DNA of 64,000 nt. It comes from a bacterium (GTDB lineage Bacteria > Krumholzibacteriota > Krumholzibacteriia > LZORAL124-64-63). Of the stretch, positions 1-8,643 are shown piece after piece (position 1 is the stretch's first letter; each line of letters starts with the position of its first letter). The stretch lies in NCBI GenBank assembly GCA_024223715.1, contig JAAEOA010000332.1:1-64000 (forward strand). Direction: 5' to 3'. The position numbers and the translations under genes were made by a program. Below the pieces are notes generated by a model. It was not told the origin of the DNA. It did not search any database and saw only the letters and a program-made list of their open reading frames with translations.

Positions 1-6
1 AATACT

Positions 7-38
7 GCAGCAGGGTCGGTTCTACCGACCTTTGCTGC
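7..38 (+). other. Hairpin upstream of the histidine kinase gene
   Basis: GCAGCA (7-12) can pair with TGCTGC (33-38), and inside it GGTCGGT (14-20) pairs perfectly with ACCGACC (24-30) around a three-base TCT loop. Only three T follow, so it is a poor intrinsic terminator on this strand. It sits 1-2 bases before the AAGGAG ribosome site (40-45) of the kinase gene, so it could be the end of an upstream gene outside the window or a 5' leader structure. Function is not known. Confidence 0.45.
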
Positions 39-54
39 GAAGGAGCATCCATCA

Positions 55-2046
55 ATGATCACTCTTGATGTACTATATTCCCTTATTGAAGAAAACTATG
101 TTTTCCTTCTGGACTGTGACGAAACTGAAACCCTTCAATATTGCAGCAAGGAACTGAAAAAGAACCTCGGCTTGCACCACCCACCCGGGTTCAAGCCCGT
201 ACTTGACGATGTCCTGGATCCGGCCGCCCTGATTTCCTTTAGACAGGCCATCGCCAGTGCCAATGAAGGCAGCCGCGGAGTCAACGCGTTGCTGACACCA
301 AAACGCCTGCGCTCGACTAATCTTCCCATGCATGTGCGCTACGTGGAAGAAGAAGGCACCAAACACTACCTGTTTTTTGGTGCCCAAATCGATACCCTGA
401 ATCACATCAGCGATTGGGAACGCGACGAGCGGGTAAAAGAACTTAGCTGCCTCTACGGTGTTGCGGAATGGATTGAATCGGCCCCCAATATCGATGCTTT
501 TTTTAACAAACTGCCCAAGTATCTTGCCCCCGGAATGCGGTTCCCTGCCGAAGCCCTTGTGTATTCCGTTTATAACGAATCCACGTATGGTTTGGAGCCC
601 GCCAGCGGCGATTACATTGTTGTTTTTCTGGTGGTTCACGGGGAGCTGAAGGGCGAAATCCGTATTGGGTATTTGCAGGACAGTCACGATCTATTACCCG
701 AAGAGCAAAAAATGCTCAGCGAAATCGGACGAATTTTGAATCTGGCCCTTGAGCGCAAAGAATTAGCCGAAAGCGTAGCTTTAAAAAGTGAAGAAGAATC
801 TGGATTCCGGGAACAATTGGCCCGACTGGACAAAAAAATCAGTGCCCGCGAGGGTGAATTGGAAGCCCAGCAGCAGAAACTGAGTACGGCCGACAGTTAC
901 CTGCATAGAATCAATAGCGGGTGGGAAAAAGCCAGCCGGCGCATGGAAACCATGTTCAAAGCCATCCCGGACCCGGTCATGCTTATCGACACTGATCTTA
1001 ATGTCGTTATGAGTAACAAACCCAATGTAGAATCCGGACAAAAATGCTACGCCGCGTTTTTTCAAAGAGAAACACCCTGCCCTGACTGCCAGTACAAAAA
1101 AGTTCTTCGAGACAAAACTCCTATCACTTCAAGCCTGCGCCAGGAAAACAGTTTCCTGCAGTTGCATACTTTGCCCGTTTTTAATGATGAACACGAGGTT
1201 GACGGCATTCTGGAATTTTTTAGAGATGTGACTTTGGAAAAAACTTACGAACAACAGATTCAACAGGCTGATAAGCTGGCCAGTCTGGGTCAACTGGTCA
1301 GTGGAATTGGACATGAAATCAACAACCCCAATCAATTCATCAGGGGCAATGTCAAAATCGTGAAACAAGCCCTTGAAGATATGCTTCCAATTATTGATGC
1401 CCATTATGAGAGTCATCCGGACCTGAAGATTGCCCGGCTTAAGTATACATTCTTCAAAGACCACATAATGACCCTTGTCGACGACATGGCTCATGGCAGC
1501 GAACGCATCAAGGGAATTGTCGATGGATTGCGCGGTTTTGCCCGCAAGGATGATGGTCTTTTGGTAGACAAGGTGGATGTCAATACACTGCTGGGAGCGA
1601 CAACCCGACTGGTGCAAAATGAAGTCCACAAACGAGCCACGATTGAATTGCAACTGGCTGATGACCTGCCCCATTTTATCGGCAACAGTCAAAAAATTGA
1701 ACAGGTTCTGGTTAACCTCATTGTAAATGCGGCTCAGGCCATGAACGATGACATCAAGGGCAAAATTGTTGTCACCACCAGCCTGGATAAGGATCATGTC
1801 ATGATTAAGATTGTGGACAACGGCCGGGGAATGGATGAAAAAACCCAAAAACAGATTTTTGATCCCTTCTTCACGACCAAAAGAACCCGGGGTGGTACTG
1901 GACTGGGCCTTGCCATATCCTTCCGTATTATTGAAGAGCACGGTGGAACCATCTCAGTAAACAGTGAATTCGATAAAGGAACAACTTTCACCATTCGCAT
2001 TCCTGCTGCCCAATCCGCAGCCGAAACGGGGAAAGAAAATGACTGA
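55..2046 (+). CDS. PAS-domain sensor histidine kinase
   Basis: A 663-residue two-component sensor kinase that would autophosphorylate on His and pass phosphate to the overlapping response regulator. Seen: an N-terminal region of about 240 residues with GAF-like character, a coiled-coil stretch (about 245-300), a PAS domain (about 305-415) with the cysteine-containing PCPDC signature common in such PAS domains, a HisKA helix with His420 in GHEINNP, an N box (NLIVNAAQAM), DNGRGMD, and GTGLGLAIS near the C-terminus. No transmembrane helix is evident, so it is probably cytosolic. The start is fixed by AAGGAG nine bases before the ATG. The stop overlaps the next gene by eight bases (ATGACTGA), which implies translational coupling. 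The signal is unknown; the N-terminal 130 residues match nothing I recognise. Confidence 0.93.
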   Translation: MITLDVLYSLIEENYVFLLDCDETETLQYCSKELKKNLGLHHPPGFKPVLDDVLDPAALISFRQAIASANEGSRGVNALLTPKRLRSTNLPMHVRYVEEEGTKHYLFFGAQIDTLNHISDWERDERVKELSCLYGVAEWIESAPNIDAFFNKLPKYLAPGMRFPAEALVYSVYNESTYGLEPASGDYIVVFLVVHGELKGEIRIGYLQDSHDLLPEEQKMLSEIGRILNLALERKELAESVALKSEEESGFREQLARLDKKISAREGELEAQQQKLSTADSYLHRINSGWEKASRRMETMFKAIPDPVMLIDTDLNVVMSNKPNVESGQKCYAAFFQRETPCPDCQYKKVLRDKTPITSSLRQENSFLQLHTLPVFNDEHEVDGILEFFRDVTLEKTYEQQIQQADKLASLGQLVSGIGHEINNPNQFIRGNVKIVKQALEDMLPIIDAHYESHPDLKIARLKYTFFKDHIMTLVDDMAHGSERIKGIVDGLRGFARKDDGLLVDKVDVNTLLGATTRLVQNEVHKRATIELQLADDLPHFIGNSQKIEQVLVNLIVNAAQAMNDDIKGKIVVTTSLDKDHVMIKIVDNGRGMDEKTQKQIFDPFFTTKRTRGGTGLGLAISFRIIEEHGGTISVNSEFDKGTTFTIRIPAAQSAAETGKEND

Positions 2047-3421
2047 AAATCCTGAAGGCTGTACGAAAAAAGTTCTCATCGTAGATGACGATGTAGCAGT
2101 CACCAACTATTTCATGGTCTTCCTCATGCAAACGGAGATCTTTGAACCCCAGGTGGAAAACGATTCCCGGAAAGTTTCCCAGTTGCTGGACAATAATACT
2201 TACGATGTGATCATGCTCGACCTGGACATGCCAAATATCACCGGTATGGAAATCATGCGCATGATGAAAGACACGGGCAACGAAACCCCAGTGGTCATTC
2301 TCACCGGTGCCAGCGATGTGGACCTGGCTGTCAAAGCCATGAAATACGGAGCTTTTGACTACCTGACAAAACCTGTGGATGACGAACACCTGCTGGATGT
2401 TCTAAGCACCGCCGTTGAAAAAGCCAGTCTTCAGCAAACAATCGAAGAATTACCCATAGAAGCCACTGCAGACAATCTGGAATTTAAATCTGCCTTTGAA
2501 CACCTTCCGACAGTAGATCCCACCATGTTGCGCCTTTTCCACCGAGCAGAAACTCTGGCCGACGGAAATTTGAATATTTTTATTTCCGGAGAACGGGGAT
2601 GTGGCAAGAAGTCGCTGGCCCGAGCTGTTCATAAAGCCAGCGGCAGGCGTGAAGGAGATTGCTGCAGCGTTGACTGCACCGCTTTTCCACCGGATGAGTT
2701 TTCAGGAGTTTTGTTTGGCCGCACCAAGGATTGGAGTGGCGAAGTTGACGATATTAACGGAGCTCTGGCCGATGCAAAAAATGGAACTCTTTTCATTAAT
2801 AACATCGAGCACATGAGCCCAGCCGTACAACTTCGTCTTAACCATGTTCTGCATACTGGCGAATATTATCGCGACAACAGTACTGAGATTCTGCAGGCTG
2901 ATGTACGGTTTATTGTTGCCTCCACCCACGACCTGACCAGCAGCAAATTTCAGGAAAGTTTTTCAAGAGACCTCTTATACCATGTCATGGTCAACAGTCT
3001 GCAAATTCCCCCCTTGAGAGAGCGACCGGCTGATATTCCTGTCCTGGCCAGTTTTTTTCTGGCGGAGGAAAACAAACGCAACAACAAAACCATCAGGGGA
3101 ATTACTCCCGAATTGATGGACCTTCTGGAACAGTACTTCTTTCCTGGAAATATGCGGGAACTTCGAAAACTGGTTTTATCGGCCATTGCCAAAACTACTG
3201 ACGATGTCCTGGGTGCCGAAGACCTGTCGTCCTATTCCCGTGAGCGCATCACATTGGGCTCTTTTATCGATTCTTTTCAGCCCAGACAATTGAAAGAAGT
3301 TGTGGCAGAACACATTCTGGCCACCATCAAATTTAGCAAAGGCGACCCCAAAGGGGCCGCCGATTTGCTTGGTATAGATGTTGAAGAAGTGAAAAAACAC
3401 TTGAATAAAGAAGGATCTTAG
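2039..3421 (+). CDS. NtrC-family response regulator with degenerate AAA+ domain
   Basis: A 460-residue response regulator, the likely partner of the upstream kinase. The receiver domain (about 10-130) has the acidic pocket VDDD, phosphoacceptor Asp61 in LDLDMP, and the LTKP lysine. The central region is a sigma-54-activator AAA+ domain: Walker A GERGCGKK (184-191), arginine-finger region FSRDLLYHV, and PPLRERPADIP. However, Walker B is LFINNI instead of LFLDEI (Asn254 and Asn255 replace Asp and Glu), and the GAFTGA loop is shortened to DWSGE (231-235). The C-terminus (about 418-457) has a Fis-like helix-turn-helix. By family knowledge, loss of GAFTGA abolishes sigma-54 contact, and loss of the Walker B acids impairs ATP hydrolysis. 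It probably binds DNA as a phosphorylation-switched regulator without sigma-54 remodelling. The start lies inside the kinase stop; an upstream in-frame ATG at 1964 would overlap the kinase by 83 bases and is less likely. Confidence 0.88.
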   Translation: MTENPEGCTKKVLIVDDDVAVTNYFMVFLMQTEIFEPQVENDSRKVSQLLDNNTYDVIMLDLDMPNITGMEIMRMMKDTGNETPVVILTGASDVDLAVKAMKYGAFDYLTKPVDDEHLLDVLSTAVEKASLQQTIEELPIEATADNLEFKSAFEHLPTVDPTMLRLFHRAETLADGNLNIFISGERGCGKKSLARAVHKASGRREGDCCSVDCTAFPPDEFSGVLFGRTKDWSGEVDDINGALADAKNGTLFINNIEHMSPAVQLRLNHVLHTGEYYRDNSTEILQADVRFIVASTHDLTSSKFQESFSRDLLYHVMVNSLQIPPLRERPADIPVLASFFLAEENKRNNKTIRGITPELMDLLEQYFFPGNMRELRKLVLSAIAKTTDDVLGAEDLSSYSRERITLGSFIDSFQPRQLKEVVAEHILATIKFSKGDPKGAADLLGIDVEEVKKHLNKEGS

Positions 3422-3425
3422 AGCA

Positions 3426-3980
3426 TTAGGACCAGGGTTTTTCACGAATCAAAGTCAGGAATTCCGCCCGGGTTTTGGGATCATTTTTAAAACAACCCAG
3501 CATTTCACTGGTTACAGCGTAGCTGTTTTGTTTTTGGATTCCGCGCATCATCATGCAAAGGTGCTGGGCATGAAGAGTGACTGCCACCCCGAGAGGATTC
3601 AAGTTTTCCATCAGGCAATTGGCAACCTGAGCAGTCATGCGTTCCTGAACCTGCAACCGCCGAGCGTAAGCCTCCACCACTCGGGCAATTTTTGAAAGAC
3701 CCACAATTTTGCCGTTGGGAATGTAAGCCACATGAGCTTTGCCAAAGAAGGGCAGCAAGTGGTGTTCGCATACACTGTAGAAATCAATATCGTTAACGAT
3801 GACCATTTCCTGGCCTTCGGCTTGAAACAAAGCACCACGGACCATTTCTCCAGGGTCCTGCTGAGCCCCGCCCGTGATCTCTTTCCAGGACCGGGCGACT
3901 CTCTCGGGAGTTTTTACCAGACCCTCGCGTTCCGGGTTTTCACCCATTTTCACCAGCATCTGACGAACAAGTTTTTCCAT
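3426..3980 (-). CDS. folE: GTP cyclohydrolase I
   Basis: FolE converts GTP to 7,8-dihydroneopterin triphosphate, the first step to tetrahydrofolate or other pterins and to queuosine precursors. The 184-residue length is normal for the homodecameric enzyme. Seen: [10 protein letters not shown] near the N-terminus, CEHH with zinc ligands Cys71 and His74, [11 protein letters not shown], and a second zinc cysteine (Cys142) in [14 protein letters not shown] lies directly before the ATG. It converges with the response-regulator gene, only four bases separating the two stops and no terminator visible between them, so the transcripts may run into each other. It appears to be transcribed alone from the 3981-4297 interval. 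Confidence 0.97.
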   Translation of the reverse strand: MEKLVRQMLVKMGENPEREGLVKTPERVARSWKEITGGAQQDPGEMVRGALFQAEGQEMVIVNDIDFYSVCEHHLLPFFGKAHVAYIPNGKIVGLSKIARVVEAYARRLQVQERMTAQVANCLMENLNPLGVAVTLHAQHLCMMMRGIQKQNSYAVTSEMLGCFKNDPKTRAEFLTLIREKPWS

Positions 3981-4297
3981 GATCCTAAACTCCAGAAGTT
4001 GCAGACAGCACGATTATCTGTTGGTGCCATTTAATTCAGATTTTCCGCGATTCATACCAGATTGCCTGAGCTTGTAATAACCCCAAGATTGCAGGCATTG
4101 GGCCGTAGGTCAAGAAAGACACATCAACAAAATCAAGACAACAGGATTTTAGGCACGCCTCCTGCACTATCACATGTGAAGATTAAGAAATCGTGCAATT
4201 TGAAGATTTTGCACTGGATAAAAAGGGCCGTCGCAGTGACCCGATGCCAGAAGGATTGTTCCCCCCGATCCAATGGCCGGCAGCGAGTGGCCCTTTT
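3981..4297. other. Intergenic region between folE and purN with structured element
   Basis: No convincing coding frame. The folE-proximal part should hold the folE promoter; a GATAAT reads on the - strand at 4013-4018, but no good -35 box accompanies it. From 4193 onward the sequence is strongly structured: GTGCAA (4193-4198) pairs perfectly with TTGCAC (4209-4214), followed by the larger nested element at 4220-4299. This could be a small RNA with its own terminator read on the + strand, or only a two-way terminator. Confidence 0.5.
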
Positions 4298-4299
4298 TT
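4220..4299. terminator. Two-way terminator / nested stem element after purN
   Basis: AAAAAGGGCC (4220-4229) is complementary to GGCCCTTTTTT (4289-4299). Inside this outer stem further pairs are possible in order: UCGC with GCGA, UGCC with GGCA, and AUUG with CAAU around a C-rich loop. U-runs occur after the stem on both strands, so it can end purN transcription (- strand) and anything entering from folE (+ strand). The last bases overlap the purN stop codon (4298-4300). The nesting is more elaborate than a plain terminator. Confidence 0.6.
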
Positions 4300-4888
4300 A
4301 TTCCAAAAGCCCTTCAGCCAATTCTTTCAAAACCTTGGGATAAAGTTGGCTTTCAGCTTCAAAAACTCTGGATGCCAGACTATCCGGACAATCATCGGGA
4401 AGAACCGGAACCGCTTGCTGGGCCAGGATGCGCCCAGTATCATATTGATCATCAACAAGGTGAACCGTACATCCGCTTTCCTTCTCTCCAGCTTCGAGAA
4501 CCGCTTGATGCACTTTGTGACCATAAAACCCTTTACCACCAAATTTCGGCAACAAAGCAGGATGAATGTTCACCACAGGTCCCGAAAACCATTCCGGTTG
4601 CTGGAAAAAACACAAATATCCGGCCAAAACAATGATTTGAGGATTATATTTTTCCAGCCACTGACTGATGGCTCCATTGTGTTGTTCAATATTTGCGAAT
4701 TCACGGCGCGGGAAAATTTCAACAGGAATTTGCCGCTTTTTTCCAATTTGAACTCCCCGTACTTTTTTCCGGCTGGAAACCACGGCAACTATTTCCACCG
4801 GTAATTCGCCGCTATCTATTTTCTGAAAGAAGTTCTGCAAAGTGCGGCCGCTACCACTGAGAAATACAGCGCATCTAACCTTGTTCAC
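4298..4888 (-). CDS. purN: Phosphoribosylglycinamide formyltransferase
   Basis: PurN transfers a formyl group from 10-formyl-tetrahydrofolate to GAR in purine synthesis. 196 residues. Seen: SGSGRTLQ near residue 11 (phosphate-binding loop), NIHPALLP with catalytic Asn107 and His109, and Asp150 in DDQYDTGR, corresponding to the third catalytic residue of the family. The start is GTG at 4888, whose last bases form the TGA stop of lnt (GTGA overlap), with AGGAAGGA about eight bases upstream; an upstream in-frame ATG would lie inside lnt. Translational coupling to lnt is therefore likely. The other pur genes here (purM, purE, purD) lie in separate transcription units. Confidence 0.95.
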   Translation of the reverse strand: MNKVRCAVFLSGSGRTLQNFFQKIDSGELPVEIVAVVSSRKKVRGVQIGKKRQIPVEIFPRREFANIEQHNGAISQWLEKYNPQIIVLAGYLCFFQQPEWFSGPVVNIHPALLPKFGGKGFYGHKVHQAVLEAGEKESGCTVHLVDDQYDTGRILAQQAVPVLPDDCPDSLASRVFEAESQLYPKVLKELAEGLLE

Positions 4889-6528
4889 TTTATTTCCTTC
4901 CTGAAAATCAAAACCACAGCCACCGTCCAGGTCATAAGAAACCAGAACAACGGCCAAGCGCCATACCTTACATACATAGTTTGGCCGGACCCCGGAAGGA
5001 CTTCTGCCTGAACCACACCCCGTAATCCGAGACCCAACTCTGCCTGAACCCGTCCCTTATCATCACTGATCAGGCTGATCCCGTTATTCGCACAGCGAAT
5101 TAAGGGAACTGAATTTTCCGCCGCCCGCAGCAAGGCCATTTTTGTGTGTTGTTTGGGACCTGCCGTTTTACCAAACCAACCATCATTGGTTAGAACCACC
5201 AGACATCGACTGCCACGACGCACGGAATTTCTTGCCTGATGAGCCAAGATTGACTCGAAACAAATGAGACCGGAGAAAGGAAAACCACCATTTTCAGTGG
5301 GTAAAACCATGGCTTCCGGAGGTTGTCCGGGGGTCCATTCGGCCTGACCAACATCTATTTTCGCCAGACCTGGAAAAAAAGAAGTAAAAGGCATGGCCTC
5401 GCCAATAGGCAGCAAATGATACTTTGCATATCGGTCCAGCAGCGTACCCCCCGAGTCGAACAAACCCGATGAATTAAATTTTTCGGTTGTACCATTAGCC
5501 AAACGTTCAGCATCGGGAAAACCGGTAAAAAGGGCCACTCCCGATTCCCTGATAAGGTTGCGCAGCCAGACCAGGTGCCGGGTATCAAATCTGATATATG
5601 CAGGCAAAGCCGTTTCCGCCCAAATCACAAAATCGGCGCCATTTTCAGCAGCTTGCCGAGTCAATTGCCCATAAGGTACCCGGGTGGAGTCGATCTTTCC
5701 CTTTTGCCATTTATCGGCCAAGGATACATTCGCCTGAATAGCTGCGATTCTTAACGGCACCGAGGTTGTGGCCTGCATTGAAGCTTGATCAATAGATTCA
5801 CTTGCACCCCATTGGGGTTTCATTTGAGAGGCTATTACAATGCTCAGCAACAAAATACCAAACCCAAGATTTGCTACCAGAACAGGGAGCCGGTTGCTCT
5901 TCCGGTTCTGGTACCAAAACCAGACAAAAGCCATGGCCACAGATAAAAAAATCACTAAGGAACTGATGCCAATTTCACCACTGGCCCGTAACCAGCCCAT
6001 TAAAGGCCCCGAAACCACCGAAGAACCTGTCAGACACCAAGGGAAAGCCATTTCACCCTGAGCCCGCAAAGCCTCCATCCCGGTCCAAAGAACGGGCATT
6101 AACAATAATGCAGTCACTGAACCCAGACGCCGCTTTAATAACCCAAAGAGCCATCCCAGAAGAAGATAAAAAACCGTCACGTAAAAAATGGCCAGACTAG
6201 CCTGAATGGGAACAAGAGCCCGGGTTGGTATCGTTTTGGCAGGAATAAGGAGAAAGAGCCAGTGCAGAAGTGACGTTTGATGAAAAAGAGCAAAAACCCA
6301 CAACAAGCGGCCCGGCCTTGGAGTATCTTTCAGCAGCACCATGAGCAAAGCCAAGCCTACCGGTACCAAAAGACCGGTTCCTGGCACCGGTGGCAACCCC
6401 AGAGTGACCAGAAGTCCAGCCAAGGCCGCCAGAGAGATTTCCCGCAGATTCAGTTGGGGCAATTTCCCAGCCTTTATTTTTTGAGAAGGTGATTCCATGG
6501 GTGGCAAAATACCCCAAGGACAAGCCAC
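4885..6528 (-). CDS. lnt: Apolipoprotein N-acyltransferase
   Basis: Lnt adds the third acyl chain to the N-terminal cysteine of lipoproteins, in the inner membrane. 547 residues from a GTG start, with AGAGG about nine bases upstream; ATG at 6498 is the alternative. Seen: an N-terminal bundle of hydrophobic helices (about 30-235) and a periplasmic nitrilase-like domain (about 255-515) with the catalytic triad Glu305 (IWAETALP), Lys369 (YAKYHLLPIGE) and Cys423 (LICFES), then a C-terminal helix. Its presence agrees with the lipoproteins encoded at 36525-41441. It lies 27 bases downstream of the sigma-54-type regulator gene and overlaps purN by four bases. Confidence 0.96.
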   Translation of the reverse strand: MACPWGILPPMESPSQKIKAGKLPQLNLREISLAALAGLLVTLGLPPVPGTGLLVPVGLALLMVLLKDTPRPGRLLWVFALFHQTSLLHWLFLLIPAKTIPTRALVPIQASLAIFYVTVFYLLLGWLFGLLKRRLGSVTALLLMPVLWTGMEALRAQGEMAFPWCLTGSSVVSGPLMGWLRASGEIGISSLVIFLSVAMAFVWFWYQNRKSNRLPVLVANLGFGILLLSIVIASQMKPQWGASESIDQASMQATTSVPLRIAAIQANVSLADKWQKGKIDSTRVPYGQLTRQAAENGADFVIWAETALPAYIRFDTRHLVWLRNLIRESGVALFTGFPDAERLANGTTEKFNSSGLFDSGGTLLDRYAKYHLLPIGEAMPFTSFFPGLAKIDVGQAEWTPGQPPEAMVLPTENGGFPFSGLICFESILAHQARNSVRRGSRCLVVLTNDGWFGKTAGPKQHTKMALLRAAENSVPLIRCANNGISLISDDKGRVQAELGLGLRGVVQAEVLPGSGQTMYVRYGAWPLFWFLMTWTVAVVLIFRKEIK

Positions 6529-6555
6529 TGTAAAGCACCTCTTGGGGTTTTAGAC

Positions 6556-8100
6556 TCAAGGTTGCAAATCCCGGCTGGAAATCAGATCTCGCATCCCATA
6601 CCGGGTTATTTTTTTATACAGCCCTTGCCTGGAAAGCCCCAACTGGCGGGCAGCAGCCGATTTTTGGCCATTAGCCACTGCAATGGCCTTACGAATAAGA
6701 TACTGTTCCAGGATCTCATTTGCCTGATCCAGATTGCGAAGAAGGCCCAAATCTGCAGGATGGGAAATACCCTCGTCCCCGGTTTGAACTTCCAGGGAAA
6801 GATGTTCCAATTTGATGTGCTCCACTCGGGGATTCAAAGCCATAAACCGCAGGGCCTCATTTTCCAATTCCCGTACGTTTCCCGGCCACCGCCAGGTTTG
6901 AAGTCTCTGCAAGGCCCTCTCAGATAGAGAAATTCTGTTTATATTCAGATTTCCTTTTTGAAGAAAAAATGAAAATAAGGGAAGAATGTCTTCGGGTCTT
7001 TGGCGTAAAGGAGGAATCACCATATTGACCACTTTCAAACGGTAAAACAGGTCGAGTCGAAATTTCCCGTTTTCAATTTCCTGATGCAAATCTTTGTGAG
7101 TTGCTGCGACAAAACGTAAATCGACGGGCACTCCCTTTATTTCCCCAATCCGCCTTATTGTTCTTTCCTGCATTACTCTCAATAATTTTATTTGTAGCGG
7201 GAGAGGCATATCTCCAATTTCATCTAAAAAGAAAGTTCCACCACTGGCCGCAGCCAGGAGTCCCTTCTTATCTCCCTGCGCTCCGGTAAAGGAACCTGCT
7301 TTGTGCCCAAATAATTCACTTTCAAATAATGCTTCCGGCAGGGCAGCACAATTTTGGCCAACAAAAGGTCCTTGGTGACGGGGACTGCAAGTGTGAAGAG
7401 CGTGGGCAATTATTTCCTTACCTGTTCCACTCTCCCCGTTCAGCAAAACGTTCACGCCACTACTGGCAATACTGGCCAATCGCTGGCCCAGAATTTTCAT
7501 CTCCTGACTTACTCCCACACAACCGGGAATGCCTGGGATAGTCACAGGGAGAGGTAAACTGACTTCCCGGGAATTTACAGACCATTGTTTCGTGGGCGCT
7601 GGCAAATGAGTCAAATTATTTATGGCTTTTGTTTCCGAAGTGGGTTCTGGCATTGGAAACAAGGTTGGTTGCCATGGCAGTCCTTTGCCCGGTGACATGG
7701 TGGGCATATTTTCCAGTTGCCCTAGGACCGGTCCCAACCTGGCAGCCAAACGTTGAGCCCACATGAAAATAGCTTCTTTCCAAGGGCCTTTGCCGTGAAA
7801 CCAAACCCCAATGCAACCATGAGCTGTGGAATCACTTATTAGGGGTTCAATCCAAAGAGCCACTTCTTCTTTCCAATGAACCAATTCCTCCTGTCCCCGA
7901 TTCATGGCTTTCAAGAAGCTGCTCAAAGGTGGACGGGAGGCCGTTCCCTCCTGACGAGCTTTCCCCGTTGCCCAGGCATATACTATGTTCAATGGAGAAC
8001 CTGCCTCGGATCCCTCCTGGCGAACCACCCATAAAGCCACTCCCTCTGAACCGTGTGGAAAATTCCGCATTTCTTCGTGCCAAAAACTCATTGTATCCAT
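6556..8100 (-). CDS. Sigma-54-dependent transcriptional activator (no receiver domain)
   Basis: A 514-residue bacterial enhancer-binding protein. The N-terminal 180 residues have GAF-like features but no receiver domain. The AAA+ core is intact: GESGTGKE (222-229), GSFTGA (269-274, the common Ser variant of GAFTGA), FLDEI (291-295), arginine-finger region FRLDLFYRL, and PPLRQRPEDI. A Fis-type helix-turn-helix (SAAARQLGLSRQGLYKKI) lies near the C-terminus. ATG at 8100 is preceded by AAGGGGGAC; an in-frame start at 8151 lacks a site. It contrasts with the eroded regulator at 2039-3421. It reads into lnt and purN, so it may share their transcript. Target genes are unknown; I saw no convincing -24/-12 promoter in the window. 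Confidence 0.92.
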   Translation of the reverse strand: MDTMSFWHEEMRNFPHGSEGVALWVVRQEGSEAGSPLNIVYAWATGKARQEGTASRPPLSSFLKAMNRGQEELVHWKEEVALWIEPLISDSTAHGCIGVWFHGKGPWKEAIFMWAQRLAARLGPVLGQLENMPTMSPGKGLPWQPTLFPMPEPTSETKAINNLTHLPAPTKQWSVNSREVSLPLPVTIPGIPGCVGVSQEMKILGQRLASIASSGVNVLLNGESGTGKEIIAHALHTCSPRHQGPFVGQNCAALPEALFESELFGHKAGSFTGAQGDKKGLLAAASGGTFFLDEIGDMPLPLQIKLLRVMQERTIRRIGEIKGVPVDLRFVAATHKDLHQEIENGKFRLDLFYRLKVVNMVIPPLRQRPEDILPLFSFFLQKGNLNINRISLSERALQRLQTWRWPGNVRELENEALRFMALNPRVEHIKLEHLSLEVQTGDEGISHPADLGLLRNLDQANEILEQYLIRKAIAVANGQKSAAARQLGLSRQGLYKKITRYGMRDLISSRDLQP

Positions 8101-8443
8101 AAGTCCCCCTTGGATGATAAAAACTTCAGGAATCAAATCTGAAAACACCAATTCAGATGCTAAGTTTAGAATTGATGCCAGGAGGGTTCAAACCGGTTGG
8201 AAAATCCTTGTTCGGCGAGAACAAGCTCCAGTTGCAGGAGACATACCAAAACTCACTAAGGACAATAATTCATCACAAGACTTTTTTAAGTTCTTTTCAA
8301 TTATGGAGTTAAAATATTCAAACAAGGGGTAGAAAAGACAAAAAAATGGCTGGCAGAAAACCACATGAATACTGTTTCATATTTGGTTCAGCTGAAAAAA
8401 CAGCAAACGTTGCATCAGTCTTAGCAAAGATACAATCAGGTTT
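8101..8443. other. Leader/intergenic region upstream of the sigma-54 regulator
   Basis: No credible gene was found. It lies between the regulator start and the microprotein gene stop. The only signal I can support is the possible promoter at 8272-8300. No clear terminator follows the microprotein gene; a T-rich stretch on the - strand near 8340 has only a weak stem before it. Confidence 0.45.
8272..8300 (-). promoter_or_regulatory. Possible sigma-70-type promoter of the regulator-lnt-purN operon
   Basis: On the - strand TTGAAA (8300-8295) and TGTGAT (8277-8272) are separated by 17 bases. The -35 box matches consensus at 5 of 6 positions, the -10 box at 4 of 6. Transcription would start near 8265, giving a leader of about 165 bases. 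Confidence 0.35.
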
Positions 8444-8533
8444 TTACAGTAAGGCAGGAACCACTACCACCAGCATGAGAAGGGCGCAAGCCAAGGCAAC
8501 GATCAGTCCACCCATTTCTTTGATCATAGTCAT
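8444..8533 (-). CDS. 29-residue single-span membrane microprotein
   Basis: A short frame encodes MTMIKEMGGLIVALACALLM followed by LVVVVPALL and a TAA stop. AAGGAG lies six bases before the ATG, one of the cleanest ribosome sites in the window. After a short polar N-terminus (Lys5, Glu6) almost everything is hydrophobic, consistent with one inner-membrane helix or a small secreted hydrophobic peptide. I do not recognise a family. It lies between the purM terminator and the sigma-54 regulator, with no obvious promoter, so expression may depend on read-through from purM or an unrecognised promoter at 8540-8640. Confidence 0.6.
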   Translation of the reverse strand: MTMIKEMGGLIVALACALLMLVVVVPALL

Positions 8534-8643
8534 GAGAATCTCCTTAAATATAACTCACAATCCGTGTGACTTTCCTGCTCGGTGCAGGGACTCCATTAAC
8601 TAAGGTATCGGCTGAATGCGTCGCGGGTTAATCCATAAAACGC

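Noticed and set aside
73..687. 204-residue frame on the - strand inside the kinase gene
   Set aside because: Shadow of the kinase, which has clear domains on the + strand.
2570..2830. Idea that the degenerate regulator contains a frameshift
   Set aside because: The reading frame is uninterrupted and conserved residues on both sides (Walker A, arginine finger, PPLRERP) are in register; only the active-site and loop residues differ.
4193..4299. 6S RNA or SRP RNA candidate
   Set aside because: Lacks the SRP GNAR loop core and the long central-bubble hairpin of 6S RNA; kept only as an unclassified structure.
8346..8603. 85-residue frame on the + strand
   Set aside because: Antisense to the 29-residue microprotein, which has the better ribosome site and membrane character; the + frame has no site.
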